Assembly: GCF_020687245.1 (NCBI RefSeq)
Contig: NZ_JAJEQG010000009.1
Span: forward strand, 25,160 to 89,159
DNA length: 64,000 bases
Direction: 5' to 3'
From: Faecalibacterium longum CLA-AA-H243
GTDB taxonomy: Bacteria; Bacillota; Clostridia; Oscillospirales; Ruminococcaceae
Part shown: positions 32,855 through 41,552 of the stretch, piece after piece
How positions within the stretch are numbered: position 1 is the stretch's first letter
Layout: each line of letters begins with the position of its first letter
Translations under genes and position numbers: made by a program
The notes under the pieces: model-generated
Databases searched by the model: none
Seen by the model: only the letters and a program-made list of their open reading frames with translations
What the model was told of the DNA's origin: nothing

Positions 32855-33923
32855 GACAGAACTCGCCGCCCTCTGTGCGGCCATCACGCCGCCGGACGAA
32901 GCCGCCCGGGCGGCGGCGCACGCCCACTGGGCCAGCCTTGCAAAGCCGCTGGGCGGGCTGGGTAGATTGGAAACGACCATCGAGGACGCCGCCGCCCTTA
33001 CCGGCAGCGCAAAGCTGGATATTTCCCGCCGGGCGGTGCTGGTGCTCTGCGCCGATAACGGTGTGGTGGCCCAGGGCGTCAGCCAGACCGACAGCAGCGT
33101 GACCCGCGCCGTGGCTGAGAACCTCGCCGCCCGCCGCACCAGCGTCTGCCGGATGGCACAGACCGCCCGGTGCGAGGTGGTGCCGGTGGATATGGGCATC
33201 GCGGGCGACCCGGTCCCGGGCGTCCTCGACTGCCGCATCGCCCCCGGCACAGCGGACTTCACCCTCGGCCCGGCTATGAGCAGGGCTGAAGCTGTGGAGG
33301 CCATCGGCAGGGGCATCCGGCTGGTGCAGGAGCAGAAGAAAGCGGGCGTCGGCCTGCTGGCCACCGGTGAGATGGGCATCGGCAACACCACGACGTCCAG
33401 CGCCGTGGCCGCTGTGCTGCTGGGCCAGCCCGTCGAAGTGATGACAGGCCGGGGCGCGGGTCTTTCGGACGAGGGACTTGCCCGGAAAATCGATGCTATC
33501 CATCGCGGCATCGCAAAAAATCAGCCCGATTCTGCCGACGCACTGGACGTGCTGGCGAAGCTGGGCGGTTTCGATATTGCCGGGCTCTGCGGCGTCTTCC
33601 TCGGCGGTGCGCTGGAAGGTGTGCCGGTGCTGGCCGACGGTTTCATCAGCTGTGTGGCGGCGCTCTGCGCTGTCCGGTTCTGCCCGGCAGCGGCCAAGGC
33701 TGTTTTTGCAAGCCATTGCTCCACCGAGCCGGCCGCAAAGCTGGTGCTGAACGCTCTGAACAAAAAAGCCCTCATCACGGCGGGCCTGCATCTGGGCGAA
33801 GGCACCGGCGCGGTGGCCGCCATCCCGCTGTGGGACATGGCGCTGGCCGTCTACGATGGCTGTTATTCCTTTGAAGAGGGCGGCATCGAAGCCTACACGC
33901 CGCAGGGGGGTGCGGGATGCTGA
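32847..33923 (+). CDS. cobT: Nicotinate-nucleotide-dimethylbenzimidazole phosphoribosyltransferase (CobT)
   Basis: Makes alpha-ribazole phosphate from a lower-ligand base and nicotinate mononucleotide. The 358-residue protein shows LAKPLGGLGRLE, VLCADNGVVAQGVSQ, the glycine-rich GEMGIGNTTTSSA, TGRGAGLSDEGLARK and the C-terminal LGEGTGAVAAIPL containing the catalytic glutamate. The ATG at 32847 follows AGGAGAG inside the end of cbiA. No bluB or bza genes are in the window, so the base used cannot be told. Confidence 0.96.
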   Translation: MTETELAALCAAITPPDEAARAAAHAHWASLAKPLGGLGRLETTIEDAAALTGSAKLDISRRAVLVLCADNGVVAQGVSQTDSSVTRAVAENLAARRTSVCRMAQTARCEVVPVDMGIAGDPVPGVLDCRIAPGTADFTLGPAMSRAEAVEAIGRGIRLVQEQKKAGVGLLATGEMGIGNTTTSSAVAAVLLGQPVEVMTGRGAGLSDEGLARKIDAIHRGIAKNQPDSADALDVLAKLGGFDIAGLCGVFLGGALEGVPVLADGFISCVAALCAVRFCPAAAKAVFASHCSTEPAAKLVLNALNKKALITAGLHLGEGTGAVAAIPLWDMALAVYDGCYSFEEGGIEAYTPQGGAGC

Positions 33924-34441
33924 CGCTGGTGCTCGGCGGCGCGGCCAGCGGTAAGAGCGCCTACGCCGAGAGCCTTGTGCTCAAGACCGGCCTGCCCCGC
34001 TATTACCTCGCCACTATGCAGGTCTGGGATGCCGAGTGCGCCGCCCGGGTGGAAAAGCACCGGAAAATGCGGGCGCAAAAGCAGTTCGAAACGCTGGAAT
34101 GCCCGCTCCACCTCGACCGTCTGGCTCTGCCCGGCCGGGGGACCGTCCTGCTGGAAGACCTCGGCAACCTCGTCGCCAACGAGCTTTACAGCCCCGGCGG
34201 GGCAGGAAAGCACACCGCCGAGGCCGTTTTGACCGGGCTGGAACGCCTCGCCGCCGGGTGTGATAACCTTATCGTCGTATCGAACGAGGTGTTTAGCGGC
34301 GGTGCCGACTACGCAGGCGACACCGACCAGTATCTGCTGGCGCTGGCGCAGGTGAACAACGCCTTCGCCGCCCGGGCGGACAACGTCTGCCGGGTGGTCT
34401 GCGGCCTGCCGGTGTACTACAAAGGAGGAGAAAAGCTGTGA
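33917..34441 (+). CDS. cobU: Adenosylcobinamide kinase / adenosylcobinamide-phosphate guanylyltransferase (CobU)
   Basis: Phosphorylates adenosylcobinamide and then transfers GMP to form AdoCbi-GDP. The 174-residue protein has Walker A GGAASGKS (residues 7-14), the TMQVWDAECAARVEKHRKMR segment with H48 at the place of the guanylylated histidine, LLEDLGNLVANEL and the C-terminal VCGLPVYYKG. The start overlaps the cobT end. A second, shorter CobU-like gene lies two genes downstream. Confidence 0.93.
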   Translation: MLTLVLGGAASGKSAYAESLVLKTGLPRYYLATMQVWDAECAARVEKHRKMRAQKQFETLECPLHLDRLALPGRGTVLLEDLGNLVANELYSPGGAGKHTAEAVLTGLERLAAGCDNLIVVSNEVFSGGADYAGDTDQYLLALAQVNNAFAARADNVCRVVCGLPVYYKGGEKL

Positions 34442-35190
34442 CTGTTTTGCAGACCATCGCGGTGGCCTTTGCGATGTTTTCGGCCCTGCCGATGCCGCAG
34501 TTCGAGTGGAACGAAAAAAATATGCGGTACGCCATGTGCGCCTTCCCCCTCATCGGGCTGGTGTGCGGCGTGCTGTGGTGCCTCTGCGGCGTCCTGCCCC
34601 TGCCGGGGCTGGCCCGGGCGGCGGCGTTCTGCCTCGTGCCGGTGGCCGTCACCGGCGGCATCCATCTCGACGGCTACGCCGACACTTCGGACGCCCTCTC
34701 GAGCTACGGCGACCGCGAAAAAAAGCTTGAAATCCTGAAAGACTCCCACTGTGGGGCCTTCGCTGTCATCCGGCTGTGCTGCTACTTTGTGGCCTACTTC
34801 GGACTCTGCGGCAGTGTGCGGTTCACACCCCGGGCGGGCCTGTGCTGGACGCTGGCGCTGGTGCTGGAGCGGGCGCTGTCGGGCTTTGCCGTGGCGGCGT
34901 TCCCGCTGGCGAAAGACACCGGCCTCGCCCATACTTTTGCCACAGCGGCCGACAAGCAGACCGTCTGCCGCTTCCTCTGCGGCCTGTCGGCTCTGCTCAT
35001 CCTGGCGCTGACGGCGCTGGGCGGCGGCGGGCTGGCGGCGGCGGCGCTTCTGGCGCTGTGGCGCTATTATTTCGTGGCAAAAAAGCAGTTTGGCGGCATC
35101 ACCGGCGACCTGGCCGGGTGGTTTTTACAGCGGGCCGAGCTGTGGATGCTGGCGGCGCTGGCCGTCAGCCAGTGGGGAGGAGTGCTGTAA
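34438..35190 (+). CDS. cobS: Adenosylcobinamide-GDP ribazoletransferase, cobalamin synthase (CobS)
   Basis: Integral membrane enzyme that joins AdoCbi-GDP to alpha-ribazole (phosphate), the final assembly step. The 250-residue protein has several hydrophobic segments and the aspartate-rich motif GGIHLDGYADTSDAL near residue 78, followed by DSHCGAFAVI. The late FGGITGDLAGW motif is also typical. The start is GTG at 34438, overlapping the cobU stop (GTGA), with AAAGGAGGAG upstream. Confidence 0.95.
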   Translation: MTVLQTIAVAFAMFSALPMPQFEWNEKNMRYAMCAFPLIGLVCGVLWCLCGVLPLPGLARAAAFCLVPVAVTGGIHLDGYADTSDALSSYGDREKKLEILKDSHCGAFAVIRLCCYFVAYFGLCGSVRFTPRAGLCWTLALVLERALSGFAVAAFPLAKDTGLAHTFATAADKQTVCRFLCGLSALLILALTALGGGGLAAAALLALWRYYFVAKKQFGGITGDLAGWFLQRAELWMLAALAVSQWGGVL

Positions 35191-35517
35191 ATGATGTTCA
35201 TCACAGGGCCGCTCTACAGCGGCAAGCGCACCTTTGCGCGGAACTTCCGGGGCAGCGTCATCGCCGATGTGCAGGACGCCGCCGCCGAGACTCAGACCCC
35301 GGAACAGCTCGAAACGCTGGCCCGGGAGCTGGCGGAATATGATATTGTCATCGCCACCGAGGTCGGCGGCGGTGTTGTCCCGATGGATGCTGAGGAGCGC
35401 GCCGGGCGGGAGGCCGCCGGACGGCTGGCCTGCCTGCTGGCAGAGCGCGCCGACTGCGTGGTGCAGATGTTCTGCGGCATCCCGACGGTATTGAAAGGAG
35501 AATTACCTCAATGTTGA
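35191..35517 (+). CDS. Short CobU-like protein lacking the guanylyltransferase segment
   Basis: A 108-residue protein immediately after cobS. It begins with a Walker A-like GPLYSGKRT (residues 6-14) and ends like CobU: EVGGGVVPMDAEERAGREAAGRL, LAERADCVVQMF and CGIPTVLKG. The central 60 or so residues of CobU, including the guanylylated histidine and the TMQ..D.E..ARI segment, are absent. It is not an obvious frameshift remnant, because start, ribosome-binding context and overlap with cobC are intact. It may be a kinase-only or regulatory paralogue; the real activity is unknown. Confidence 0.8.
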   Translation: MMFITGPLYSGKRTFARNFRGSVIADVQDAAAETQTPEQLETLARELAEYDIVIATEVGGGVVPMDAEERAGREAAGRLACLLAERADCVVQMFCGIPTVLKGELPQC

Positions 35518-36116
35518 TCTATCTGCTGCGTCACGGCCTGACCGAATACAACGCCCAGAAGCGCTATCAGGGCCAGCGCGACATCCCGCTCTCGGCGGAG
35601 GGCCTGAGCCAGCTGCGCCGGGCCGACATCGACCCGAAGGTGGTCTATATCACCCCACTGCAGCGGACGGCCCAGACGGCCCGGGTGCTCTTCCCGGAGG
35701 CAGAGCTTGTGGTCGTGAAGGACCTGCAGGAGATGTGCTTCGGCAGCTTCGAGGGCAAAAACTACGTCGAGATGGAGCACGACGCCGATTATCAGGCGTG
35801 GGTGCAGGCCAACTGCGAGAGCAAATGCCCCGACGGTGAGCGGAAGGACGACTTCTCGAACCGCATCTGCAGCGCCTTCTCTGCTCTGGTGGACAAGGCG
35901 CTGGCCGACGGCGAAGAGCTGCTGGTCATCCTGGCCCACGGCGGCACCCAGATGGCGGCCATGGAGCGGTACGCCCTGCCCAGGCGCGGTTATTATGCGT
36001 GGTGCGGCCCCAACGCGGGCGGCTATGTGCTGGATGCCGCCGACTGGGCCGAGAAGCGCCAGCTCCGCCTCGTGAAGACCGTGCAGTACACGAAAGACGC
36101 GGAGGCCGGCGTATGA
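35511..36116 (+). CDS. cobC: Histidine phosphatase family protein, probable alpha-ribazole phosphatase (CobC)
   Basis: A 201-residue phosphoglycerate-mutase-like phosphatase. The catalytic RHG motif is in YLLRHGLTEYN, followed by the second site TPLQRTAQTA, E in QEMCFGSFEGK and the second histidine in VILAHGGTQ. In a cobalamin operon the likely role is removing phosphate from alpha-ribazole phosphate or cobalamin phosphate. AAAGGAGAA precedes the ATG. It overlaps the mini-CobU gene by seven bases and cbiB by four. Confidence 0.88.
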   Translation: MLIYLLRHGLTEYNAQKRYQGQRDIPLSAEGLSQLRRADIDPKVVYITPLQRTAQTARVLFPEAELVVVKDLQEMCFGSFEGKNYVEMEHDADYQAWVQANCESKCPDGERKDDFSNRICSAFSALVDKALADGEELLVILAHGGTQMAAMERYALPRRGYYAWCGPNAGGYVLDAADWAEKRQLRLVKTVQYTKDAEAGV

Positions 36117-37069
36117 TGACCGCCTGGGCTGTGCTGGGAGGCTTCGTGCTGGATGCCATTTTCGGCGACCCGGCATGGCTGCCCCACCCGGTGGTGTACA
36201 TGGGCAAAGCCATCTCCCGGCTGGAAAAATTCCTCCGCTCCCGCCTGCCCAAAACGCCTCAGGGCGAGCTGCTGGGCGGTGCGGTGGTGGCGTTCTGTCT
36301 GCCGGTGGGGACGCTGCTGTTCACGGGCCTTGTCTGCTGGGGCGCGGCGATGCTTCACCCGCTGCTGGGGCTGGCTGTCCAGATGTTCTGGTGCGGGCAG
36401 GCACTGGCCGCGAAGGGGCTGATGCAGGAGAGCATGAATGTCTATGCCGAGCTGAAAAAAGGCAGCCTGCCCGCCGCCCGGAAGGCTGTGAGCCGCATCG
36501 TGGGCCGCGACACGGAAGCTTTGACCGCCGAGGGCGTGACCAAAGCGGCGGTGGAGACGGTGGCCGAGAACGCCAGCGACGGCGTCATTGCGCCTTTGCT
36601 TTATATGCTGCTGGGCGGTGCGCCGCTGGCCCTGACCTACAAGGCCATCAACACCATGGACAGCATGGTGGGCTACAAAAACGAAAAATATCTCTACTTT
36701 GGCCGTGCCGCCGCAAAACTGGACGATGTGGCGAACTATATCCCGAGCCGTCTGGCGGCGCTGCTCTGGATCATGGCGGCGGCGTTCACCCGCAATGACG
36801 CCAAGGGCGCATGGCGCATCTGGCGGCGGGACCGCCGCAATCACGCCAGCCCCAACAGCGCCCAGACTGAGAGCGCATGCGCCGGTGCGCTGGGCGTCCA
36901 GCTGGCCGGGCCGGCCTATTATTTCGGGGAATATTATCCGAAGCCCACCATCGGCGACCCGCTGCGGCCTATCGAGCCGGAGGATATTCTGCGGGCAGAT
37001 CGGATGATGTATGTAGCCAGCGGGTTTGCGCTGGCGTTTGGATGTGCGATACGGGGGTTCTTGGGATGA
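36113..37069 (+). CDS. cbiB: Adenosylcobinamide-phosphate synthase (CbiB)
   Basis: Membrane enzyme that attaches the aminopropanol (phosphate) arm to adenosylcobyric acid. The 318-residue protein starts with a hydrophobic segment and the FGDPAWLPHPVVYMGKAI motif, then has ETVAENASDGVIAPLLYMLLGG and INTMDSMVGYKNEKY, and later EYYPKPTIGDPLRP, all diagnostic. The ATG at 36113 overlaps the cobC stop; the longer frame upstream is within cobC. Ends in an overlap with cobD. Confidence 0.95.
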   Translation: MMTAWAVLGGFVLDAIFGDPAWLPHPVVYMGKAISRLEKFLRSRLPKTPQGELLGGAVVAFCLPVGTLLFTGLVCWGAAMLHPLLGLAVQMFWCGQALAAKGLMQESMNVYAELKKGSLPAARKAVSRIVGRDTEALTAEGVTKAAVETVAENASDGVIAPLLYMLLGGAPLALTYKAINTMDSMVGYKNEKYLYFGRAAAKLDDVANYIPSRLAALLWIMAAAFTRNDAKGAWRIWRRDRRNHASPNSAQTESACAGALGVQLAGPAYYFGEYYPKPTIGDPLRPIEPEDILRADRMMYVASGFALAFGCAIRGFLG

Positions 37070-38118
37070 AACAACTGGTCCACGGCGGTGACTGGATGGG
37101 CTACCGCGAACGCTTTGGCCGGGACGCGCTGGACTTTTCGGCGAACGTCAGCCCACTCGGTCTGCCCGAAGGGGTGGCGCAGGCCATTCGGGATGCACTG
37201 CCTCTGGCCGACCGCTACCCCGACCCCCTCTGCCGCACCCTGCGGGCGGCGCTGAGCCGGGCCGAAGGTGTGCCGCAGGAGCATGTCCTCTGCGGCAACG
37301 GCGCGGCAGACCTCATCTTCCGGCTGGTCTGGGCCGTAAAGCCCCATAAGGCGCTGGTGACTGCCCCGACTTTTGCCGAGTACGCCTCTGCATTGGATAC
37401 GGTGGGGTGCGAAGTGAAACGCTTCTTCCTCGATGAAACGAATGATTTCGCCCCGACGGACGCCCTCGTGGACGCCGTGGACGAGAGCATCGACCTGGTG
37501 TTCCTCTGCCAGCCGAACAACCCGACGGGGCAGCTGGCCTCACCCGAACTGGTGAAAAAGCTGCTGCGCCGGTGCGGGGAGTGCCGCACGATTTTGGCCG
37601 TAGATGAGTGCTTTCTGGACTTTCTGCCCGACGCCGACGGGTGGACTGCGAAGCCTCTGCTGGAAAGTGGGAACCTCGTCATCCTGAAAGCTTTCACCAA
37701 GCTCTACGGCATGGCCGGCGTCCGGCTGGGTTACTGCCTCTGCGGCGACGAAACGCTTCTGGAAAAAATGCAGACAGCGGGCCAGCCGTGGGCCGTGTCC
37801 AGTCTGGCGCAGGCGGCAGGCGTCGCGGCCCTGAAAGAAACCGCTTATGTGGACGAGGTGCGCGCGCTCATCGCCCGGCAGCGGCCCGTTCTGACGGCGG
37901 GTCTGCGGGCGCTGGGCCTGCGGGTCATCGATGGAAAGGCGAACTATCTGCTCTTCCGCGCGCCAGCCGACCTGAACGAGAGGCTTCGTCCGCTGGGAAC
38001 ACAGGTGCGCAGCTGCGCGAATTATCCGGGCCTCGGGCCGGAGTGGTACCGCACGGCGGTGCGCACGGCCCCCGAGAACGCCCGGCTGCTGGAACTTATG
38101 AAAGAGGTGCTGGGATGA
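37066..38118 (+). CDS. cobD: Threonine-phosphate decarboxylase (CobD)
   Basis: PLP enzyme producing (R)-1-aminopropan-2-yl phosphate for the nucleotide-loop arm. The 350-residue protein is a fold-type I aminotransferase relative: HGGDWMGYRERFG at the N-terminus, LCGNGAADLIFRL, QPNNPTGQLA, DECFLDF and the PLP lysine in FTKLYGMAGVRLGY. It lies between cbiB and cbiP, matching the order in which the arm is used. ATGA overlaps on both ends. Confidence 0.94.
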   Translation: MKQLVHGGDWMGYRERFGRDALDFSANVSPLGLPEGVAQAIRDALPLADRYPDPLCRTLRAALSRAEGVPQEHVLCGNGAADLIFRLVWAVKPHKALVTAPTFAEYASALDTVGCEVKRFFLDETNDFAPTDALVDAVDESIDLVFLCQPNNPTGQLASPELVKKLLRRCGECRTILAVDECFLDFLPDADGWTAKPLLESGNLVILKAFTKLYGMAGVRLGYCLCGDETLLEKMQTAGQPWAVSSLAQAAGVAALKETAYVDEVRALIARQRPVLTAGLRALGLRVIDGKANYLLFRAPADLNERLRPLGTQVRSCANYPGLGPEWYRTAVRTAPENARLLELMKEVLG

Positions 38119-39602
38119 GCAGGGCAAAATGCATCATGGTGCAGGGTACGATGAGCGGTGCAGGCAAAAGTCTGCTCTGCGCGGCGCTCTGCCGCATTTT
38201 TGCGCAGGACGGCCTGCGCGCTGTGCCGTTCAAGAGCCAGAACATGGCTCTGAACAGCTTCGTCACCAAAGACGGCCTCGAGATGGGCCGGGCGCAGGTG
38301 GTGCAGGCGCAGGCAGCCGGTGTCGAGCCGGACGTGCGGATGAACCCCATCCTCCTGAAGCCCAGCAGTGACGTGGGCAGTCAGGTCATCGTCAACGGCG
38401 AGGTGCGGGGCCAGATGAAAGCGTCGGAGTATTTCCGCACGAAACGGCAGCTGGTGCCGGACATCCTGAAGGCATATGACAGCCTCGCCGAGGAGGCTGA
38501 CGTCATTGTCATCGAGGGCGCGGGCAGCCCGGCGGAAATCAACCTCAAGAGCGAGGACATCGTGAACATGGGCCTCGCCGAGATGGTGGACGCGCCGGTG
38601 CTTCTGGTGGGCGACATCGACCGGGGCGGCGTGTTCGCCCAGCTATACGGCACGGTGGAGCTGCTGGAAGAAAAAGAACGCCGGCGCATCAAGGGGCTCG
38701 TCATCAATAAATTCCGTGGAGATGTAGAAATTCTGCGCCCCGGCCTTTCGATGCTGGAAGAAAAGACCCATCTGCCCGTGGTGGGCGTCGTACCGTACCT
38801 GAAGGTGGACATCGAGGACGAGGACTCCCTGAGCCAGCGCCTCGAGATGCGGGACGGCAAAAAGCCGCTGGATGCGGCGATCATCCGTCTGCCGCATCTG
38901 TCCAATTTTACGGACTTCATGCCGCTGGAACAGCACCCGCTGCTGGGCGTGCGGTATGTTTCGAACGCTCATGAGCTGGGCGCACCCGACCTCATCCTGC
39001 TGCCGGGCACGAAAAACACGGTGGACGACCTGCTCTGGCTGCGGCAGTGTGGGCTGGAAACGGCTCTGCTCAAGCTGGCCGCGAAAGGCACGCCGGTTCT
39101 GGGCGTCTGCGGCGGCTACCAGATGCTGGGCCAGACCCTCGACGACCCCACCGGCAGCGAGAGCGGCCGGCCGCAGACTCTGCGGGGGCTGGGTCTGCTG
39201 CCCACCCGGACCGTGTTCAGCGAGCAGAAGCGCCGCGCACAGGTCAAAGCGACCGTCGCCGCCGCCCCCTTTGCGGGTGCAGAGCTGGAAGGCTACGAGA
39301 TCCACACCGGCGTGACCGAGGCGGAGGGCGAACCCTTCGCCCACTACCCCGACGGGGGCCGGGAGGGCTACGTGCAGGGCAATGTGTTCGGCACCTACCT
39401 CCACGGTCTGTTCGACACTGGCACGCTGACCGAGGCGCTGGCGGGCTGGCTCTGCCGCCGGAAGGGCATCGACCCCTCCGACGCGGCCCTTATCCCGATG
39501 GAAGAGTACCGCCGCCAGCAGTTCGACATCCTGGCCGACGGCGTGCGCGGGGCGCTGGATATGGACGCGGTGTATGCCGCGATGGGAATGGAGAGGCGCT
39601 GA
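38115..39602 (+). CDS. cbiP: Cobyric acid synthase (CbiP)
   Basis: Glutamine-dependent amidation of the b, d, e and g side chains of adenosylcobyrinate diamide. The 495-residue protein has MVQGTMSGAGKSLL (P-loop), FKSQNMALNSFVT, EGAGSPAEINL, and a C-terminal class I amidotransferase domain with LLPGTKNTVDDL, nucleophile in GVCGGYQMLG and histidine in YLHGLFD. The ATG overlaps the cobD stop. CbiP is full length. Confidence 0.96.
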   Translation: MSRAKCIMVQGTMSGAGKSLLCAALCRIFAQDGLRAVPFKSQNMALNSFVTKDGLEMGRAQVVQAQAAGVEPDVRMNPILLKPSSDVGSQVIVNGEVRGQMKASEYFRTKRQLVPDILKAYDSLAEEADVIVIEGAGSPAEINLKSEDIVNMGLAEMVDAPVLLVGDIDRGGVFAQLYGTVELLEEKERRRIKGLVINKFRGDVEILRPGLSMLEEKTHLPVVGVVPYLKVDIEDEDSLSQRLEMRDGKKPLDAAIIRLPHLSNFTDFMPLEQHPLLGVRYVSNAHELGAPDLILLPGTKNTVDDLLWLRQCGLETALLKLAAKGTPVLGVCGGYQMLGQTLDDPTGSESGRPQTLRGLGLLPTRTVFSEQKRRAQVKATVAAAPFAGAELEGYEIHTGVTEAEGEPFAHYPDGGREGYVQGNVFGTYLHGLFDTGTLTEALAGWLCRRKGIDPSDAALIPMEEYRRQQFDILADGVRGALDMDAVYAAMGMERR

Positions 39603-40115
39603 ATGGAACAGAGACTTTTGCATCTGTACTGGGGCGACGGAAAGGGGAAGACCACCGCCGCTATGGGTCTTGCGCTCCGTGCGCTGGGGTCCGGGAAGCG
39701 GGTGGTCATCGTCCAGTTTTTGAAGGGCGGGAACAGCGGCGAGATACCGCTTCTGGCCCAGCTTGGAGCGGAAATCTACCGGGGCAAGGCCGGGCAGAAA
39801 TTCGTCTTTCAGATGACGCCGGAGGAAAAGGCCGCGACCCGGGAACTGCAAAACCAGAACCTCGCCGCCGCCATAGCACAGCCTGCCGACCTGTTGATAC
39901 TGGACGAAGCCGGGAGCGCAGAAGAGCTGGATATGGTGGACATCGATCTATTAAAAAAGGCCGTTCTGGAGCGGCCTGCTGGGTGTGAGTGCGTCCTGAC
40001 GGCCCACACGCCGCCCCAGTGGATGCTGGACGCCGCCGACTACTCCACCGAGATGAAATGCCACCGCCACCCCTACCAGAAGGGGATAAAAGCACGAAAG
40101 GGGATAGAATATTGA
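39603..40115 (+). CDS. cobA: Corrinoid adenosyltransferase (CobA/BtuR type)
   Basis: Transfers the adenosyl group of ATP to Co(I) corrinoids. The 170-residue protein has the P-loop GDGKGKTTAAMGLALRA, VVIVQFLKGG, LLILDEAGSA and a C-terminal LTAHTPP segment, as in the CobA/CobO/BtuR family rather than PduO. Its ATG follows the cbiP stop immediately. The last codons overlap the TTG start of cbiC. Confidence 0.94.
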   Translation: MEQRLLHLYWGDGKGKTTAAMGLALRALGSGKRVVIVQFLKGGNSGEIPLLAQLGAEIYRGKAGQKFVFQMTPEEKAATRELQNQNLAAAIAQPADLLILDEAGSAEELDMVDIDLLKKAVLERPAGCECVLTAHTPPQWMLDAADYSTEMKCHRHPYQKGIKARKGIEY

Positions 40116-40783
40116 CGCCGCAGCATCATTTACCTGCTGACATTGAGCGGACGAGCTTCCACATCATCACCGAAGAGCTGGAAATGATGGGCATGACCCC
40201 GCCGCCCGAGCACGAAGCCGTGGTCAAGCGGGTCATCCACACCACCGCCGACTTCGACTATGCGCGGAATCTCCGCTTCACTCCCCGCGCGGTGGAGCGG
40301 GCCGTCAAGGCCCTCCACGCCGGGGCCGTCATCGTGACCGATACGAATATGGCGCTGGCCGGCATCACCAAACCCGGTCTGGCGAAGCTGGGCGGCACGG
40401 CCTGCTGTTATATGGCTGACCCCGAGGTGGCCGCCGCCGCAAAAGAGGCTGGCACCACCCGGGCCGTTGCAGCGATGAAAAAGGCAGCGCAGGAGCATCC
40501 CGGGGCCATCCTCGCCGTCGGCAACGCGCCCACGGCTCTGCTGACGATTGCAGAACAAATCGAAAGCGGCCTGCGGCCCGCACTGGTCATCGGTGTGCCG
40601 GTGGGCTTTGTGAACGTGGTGGAGAGCAAGGAGCGGCTCTTCGCCGTCTGCGAAAAGCATGATGTACCGGCCATCGTGGCGATGGGCCGCAAGGGTGGCA
40701 GCAACGTCGCTGCGGCCATCTGCAACGCCCTTATCTACTCTGCCGCCGAGATGCTCGACCCTACGGCCAGAGGATGGAAATAA
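40112..40783 (+). CDS. cbiC: Cobalt-precorrin-8 methylmutase (CbiC)
   Basis: Moves the C11 methyl to C12 to give cobyrinate; no cofactor is needed. The 223-residue protein has RVIHTTADFDYA with the catalytic histidine, the TDTNMALAGI segment, NAPTALLTI and VPVGFVNVVESKERL. The start is probably TTG at 40112, overlapping the cobA stop (TTGA) with AAAGGGGA upstream; in-frame ATG codons occur only about 23 residues later, which would remove conserved sequence. It is the last gene of the operon. Confidence 0.92.
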   Translation: MTPQHHLPADIERTSFHIITEELEMMGMTPPPEHEAVVKRVIHTTADFDYARNLRFTPRAVERAVKALHAGAVIVTDTNMALAGITKPGLAKLGGTACCYMADPEVAAAAKEAGTTRAVAAMKKAAQEHPGAILAVGNAPTALLTIAEQIESGLRPALVIGVPVGFVNVVESKERLFAVCEKHDVPAIVAMGRKGGSNVAAAICNALIYSAAEMLDPTARGWK

Positions 40784-40797
40784 GAATTATGACTGTA

Positions 40798-40828
40798 AAG
40801 GCTTCCCTTCGTGGGAAGCTTTTCTTTT
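40798..40828 (+). terminator. Terminator of the cobalamin operon
   Basis: GCTTCCC (40801-40807) pairs with GGGAAGC (40813-40819) around TTCGT and is followed by TTTTCTTTT. The T run touches the stop codon of the converging minus-strand gene. Confidence 0.85.
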
Positions 40829-41552
40829 ACACCGTCGCCAGCACGGCGAGGATGCTCTGCCAGCGTTTGTTCTCGACCACAGGCGCACGGCGGACGGGCC
40901 GGGACTGTACAGGCTGAGGCCGCTGAGCCGTCTGGGGCAGGGGAGCGAAAAGCGCAGACTGCCATGCGGCGGCAAGCTGCATGGCCTCCGGGCAGCTCTG
41001 CAGGGTGCGGCGCTCGGCCCCGGCGAGGTAGTCGCCCAGCCAGCAGAGGATGGCCGCGATGTTCAGCTGTTCGGCGGCGCGGGTGCTCCAATAGCTCCAA
41101 TGGGCGGGACGGCCCACGAACCGCTCCACCGTGATGAGCGCACCCTCCCGGGCGGCAGAGGGGGCGACGGCCCCACAACCACCGGCAGTATGGGCCAGAA
41201 CGTCCAGAATGCGCGCCATCCGGCCGCTGTCGAGGGCGTCGTCCCGGACAAAAGCAGAGAAATCCGTCTGGGCCAGCAGACCGTCGGCGGTGGCGGGGAA
41301 GCGCCCCGTCAGCTCGCCCGAGGCGTTGTGGCAGCTCTGCCACCCTTTGCGGACGAGCTGGAAGTTCAGCTTCTGACGTCCCATCGTGGAATAGAACACC
41401 CGGGCCTTGCCGCTGACCGGCTCCTGCCGCAGCTCGAGATAAGCGTCTGCGCCTCCGAGGTCTTGGACCTTGACGCTGAGCACAAGGCGGTACTCAGGCT
41501 TCTGGCTGGACATGGCAAGATGCATCTCTTCAAAATAACGTGCGGCATCCAT
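40827..41552 (-). CDS. Unknown protein, 241 residues
   Basis: I do not recognise the family. The protein is soluble, with no signal peptide or membrane segment, and has two regions: residues 1-90 with alternating beta-like pattern (YRLVLSVKVQDLGG, YLELRQEPVSGKARVFY), and a helical region with tryptophans (HWSYWSTRAAEQLNIAAILCW). The C-terminus is proline/arginine-rich. The ATG at 41552 follows AAGGAGAA. It is downstream of the VWA/MoxR pair on the same strand but separated from it by a terminator and about 225 bases. Coding is supported by start context and by the codon pattern. Confidence 0.7.
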   Translation of the reverse strand: MDAARYFEEMHLAMSSQKPEYRLVLSVKVQDLGGADAYLELRQEPVSGKARVFYSTMGRQKLNFQLVRKGWQSCHNASGELTGRFPATADGLLAQTDFSAFVRDDALDSGRMARILDVLAHTAGGCGAVAPSAAREGALITVERFVGRPAHWSYWSTRAAEQLNIAAILCWLGDYLAGAERRTLQSCPEAMQLAAAWQSALFAPLPQTAQRPQPVQSRPVRRAPVVENKRWQSILAVLATV

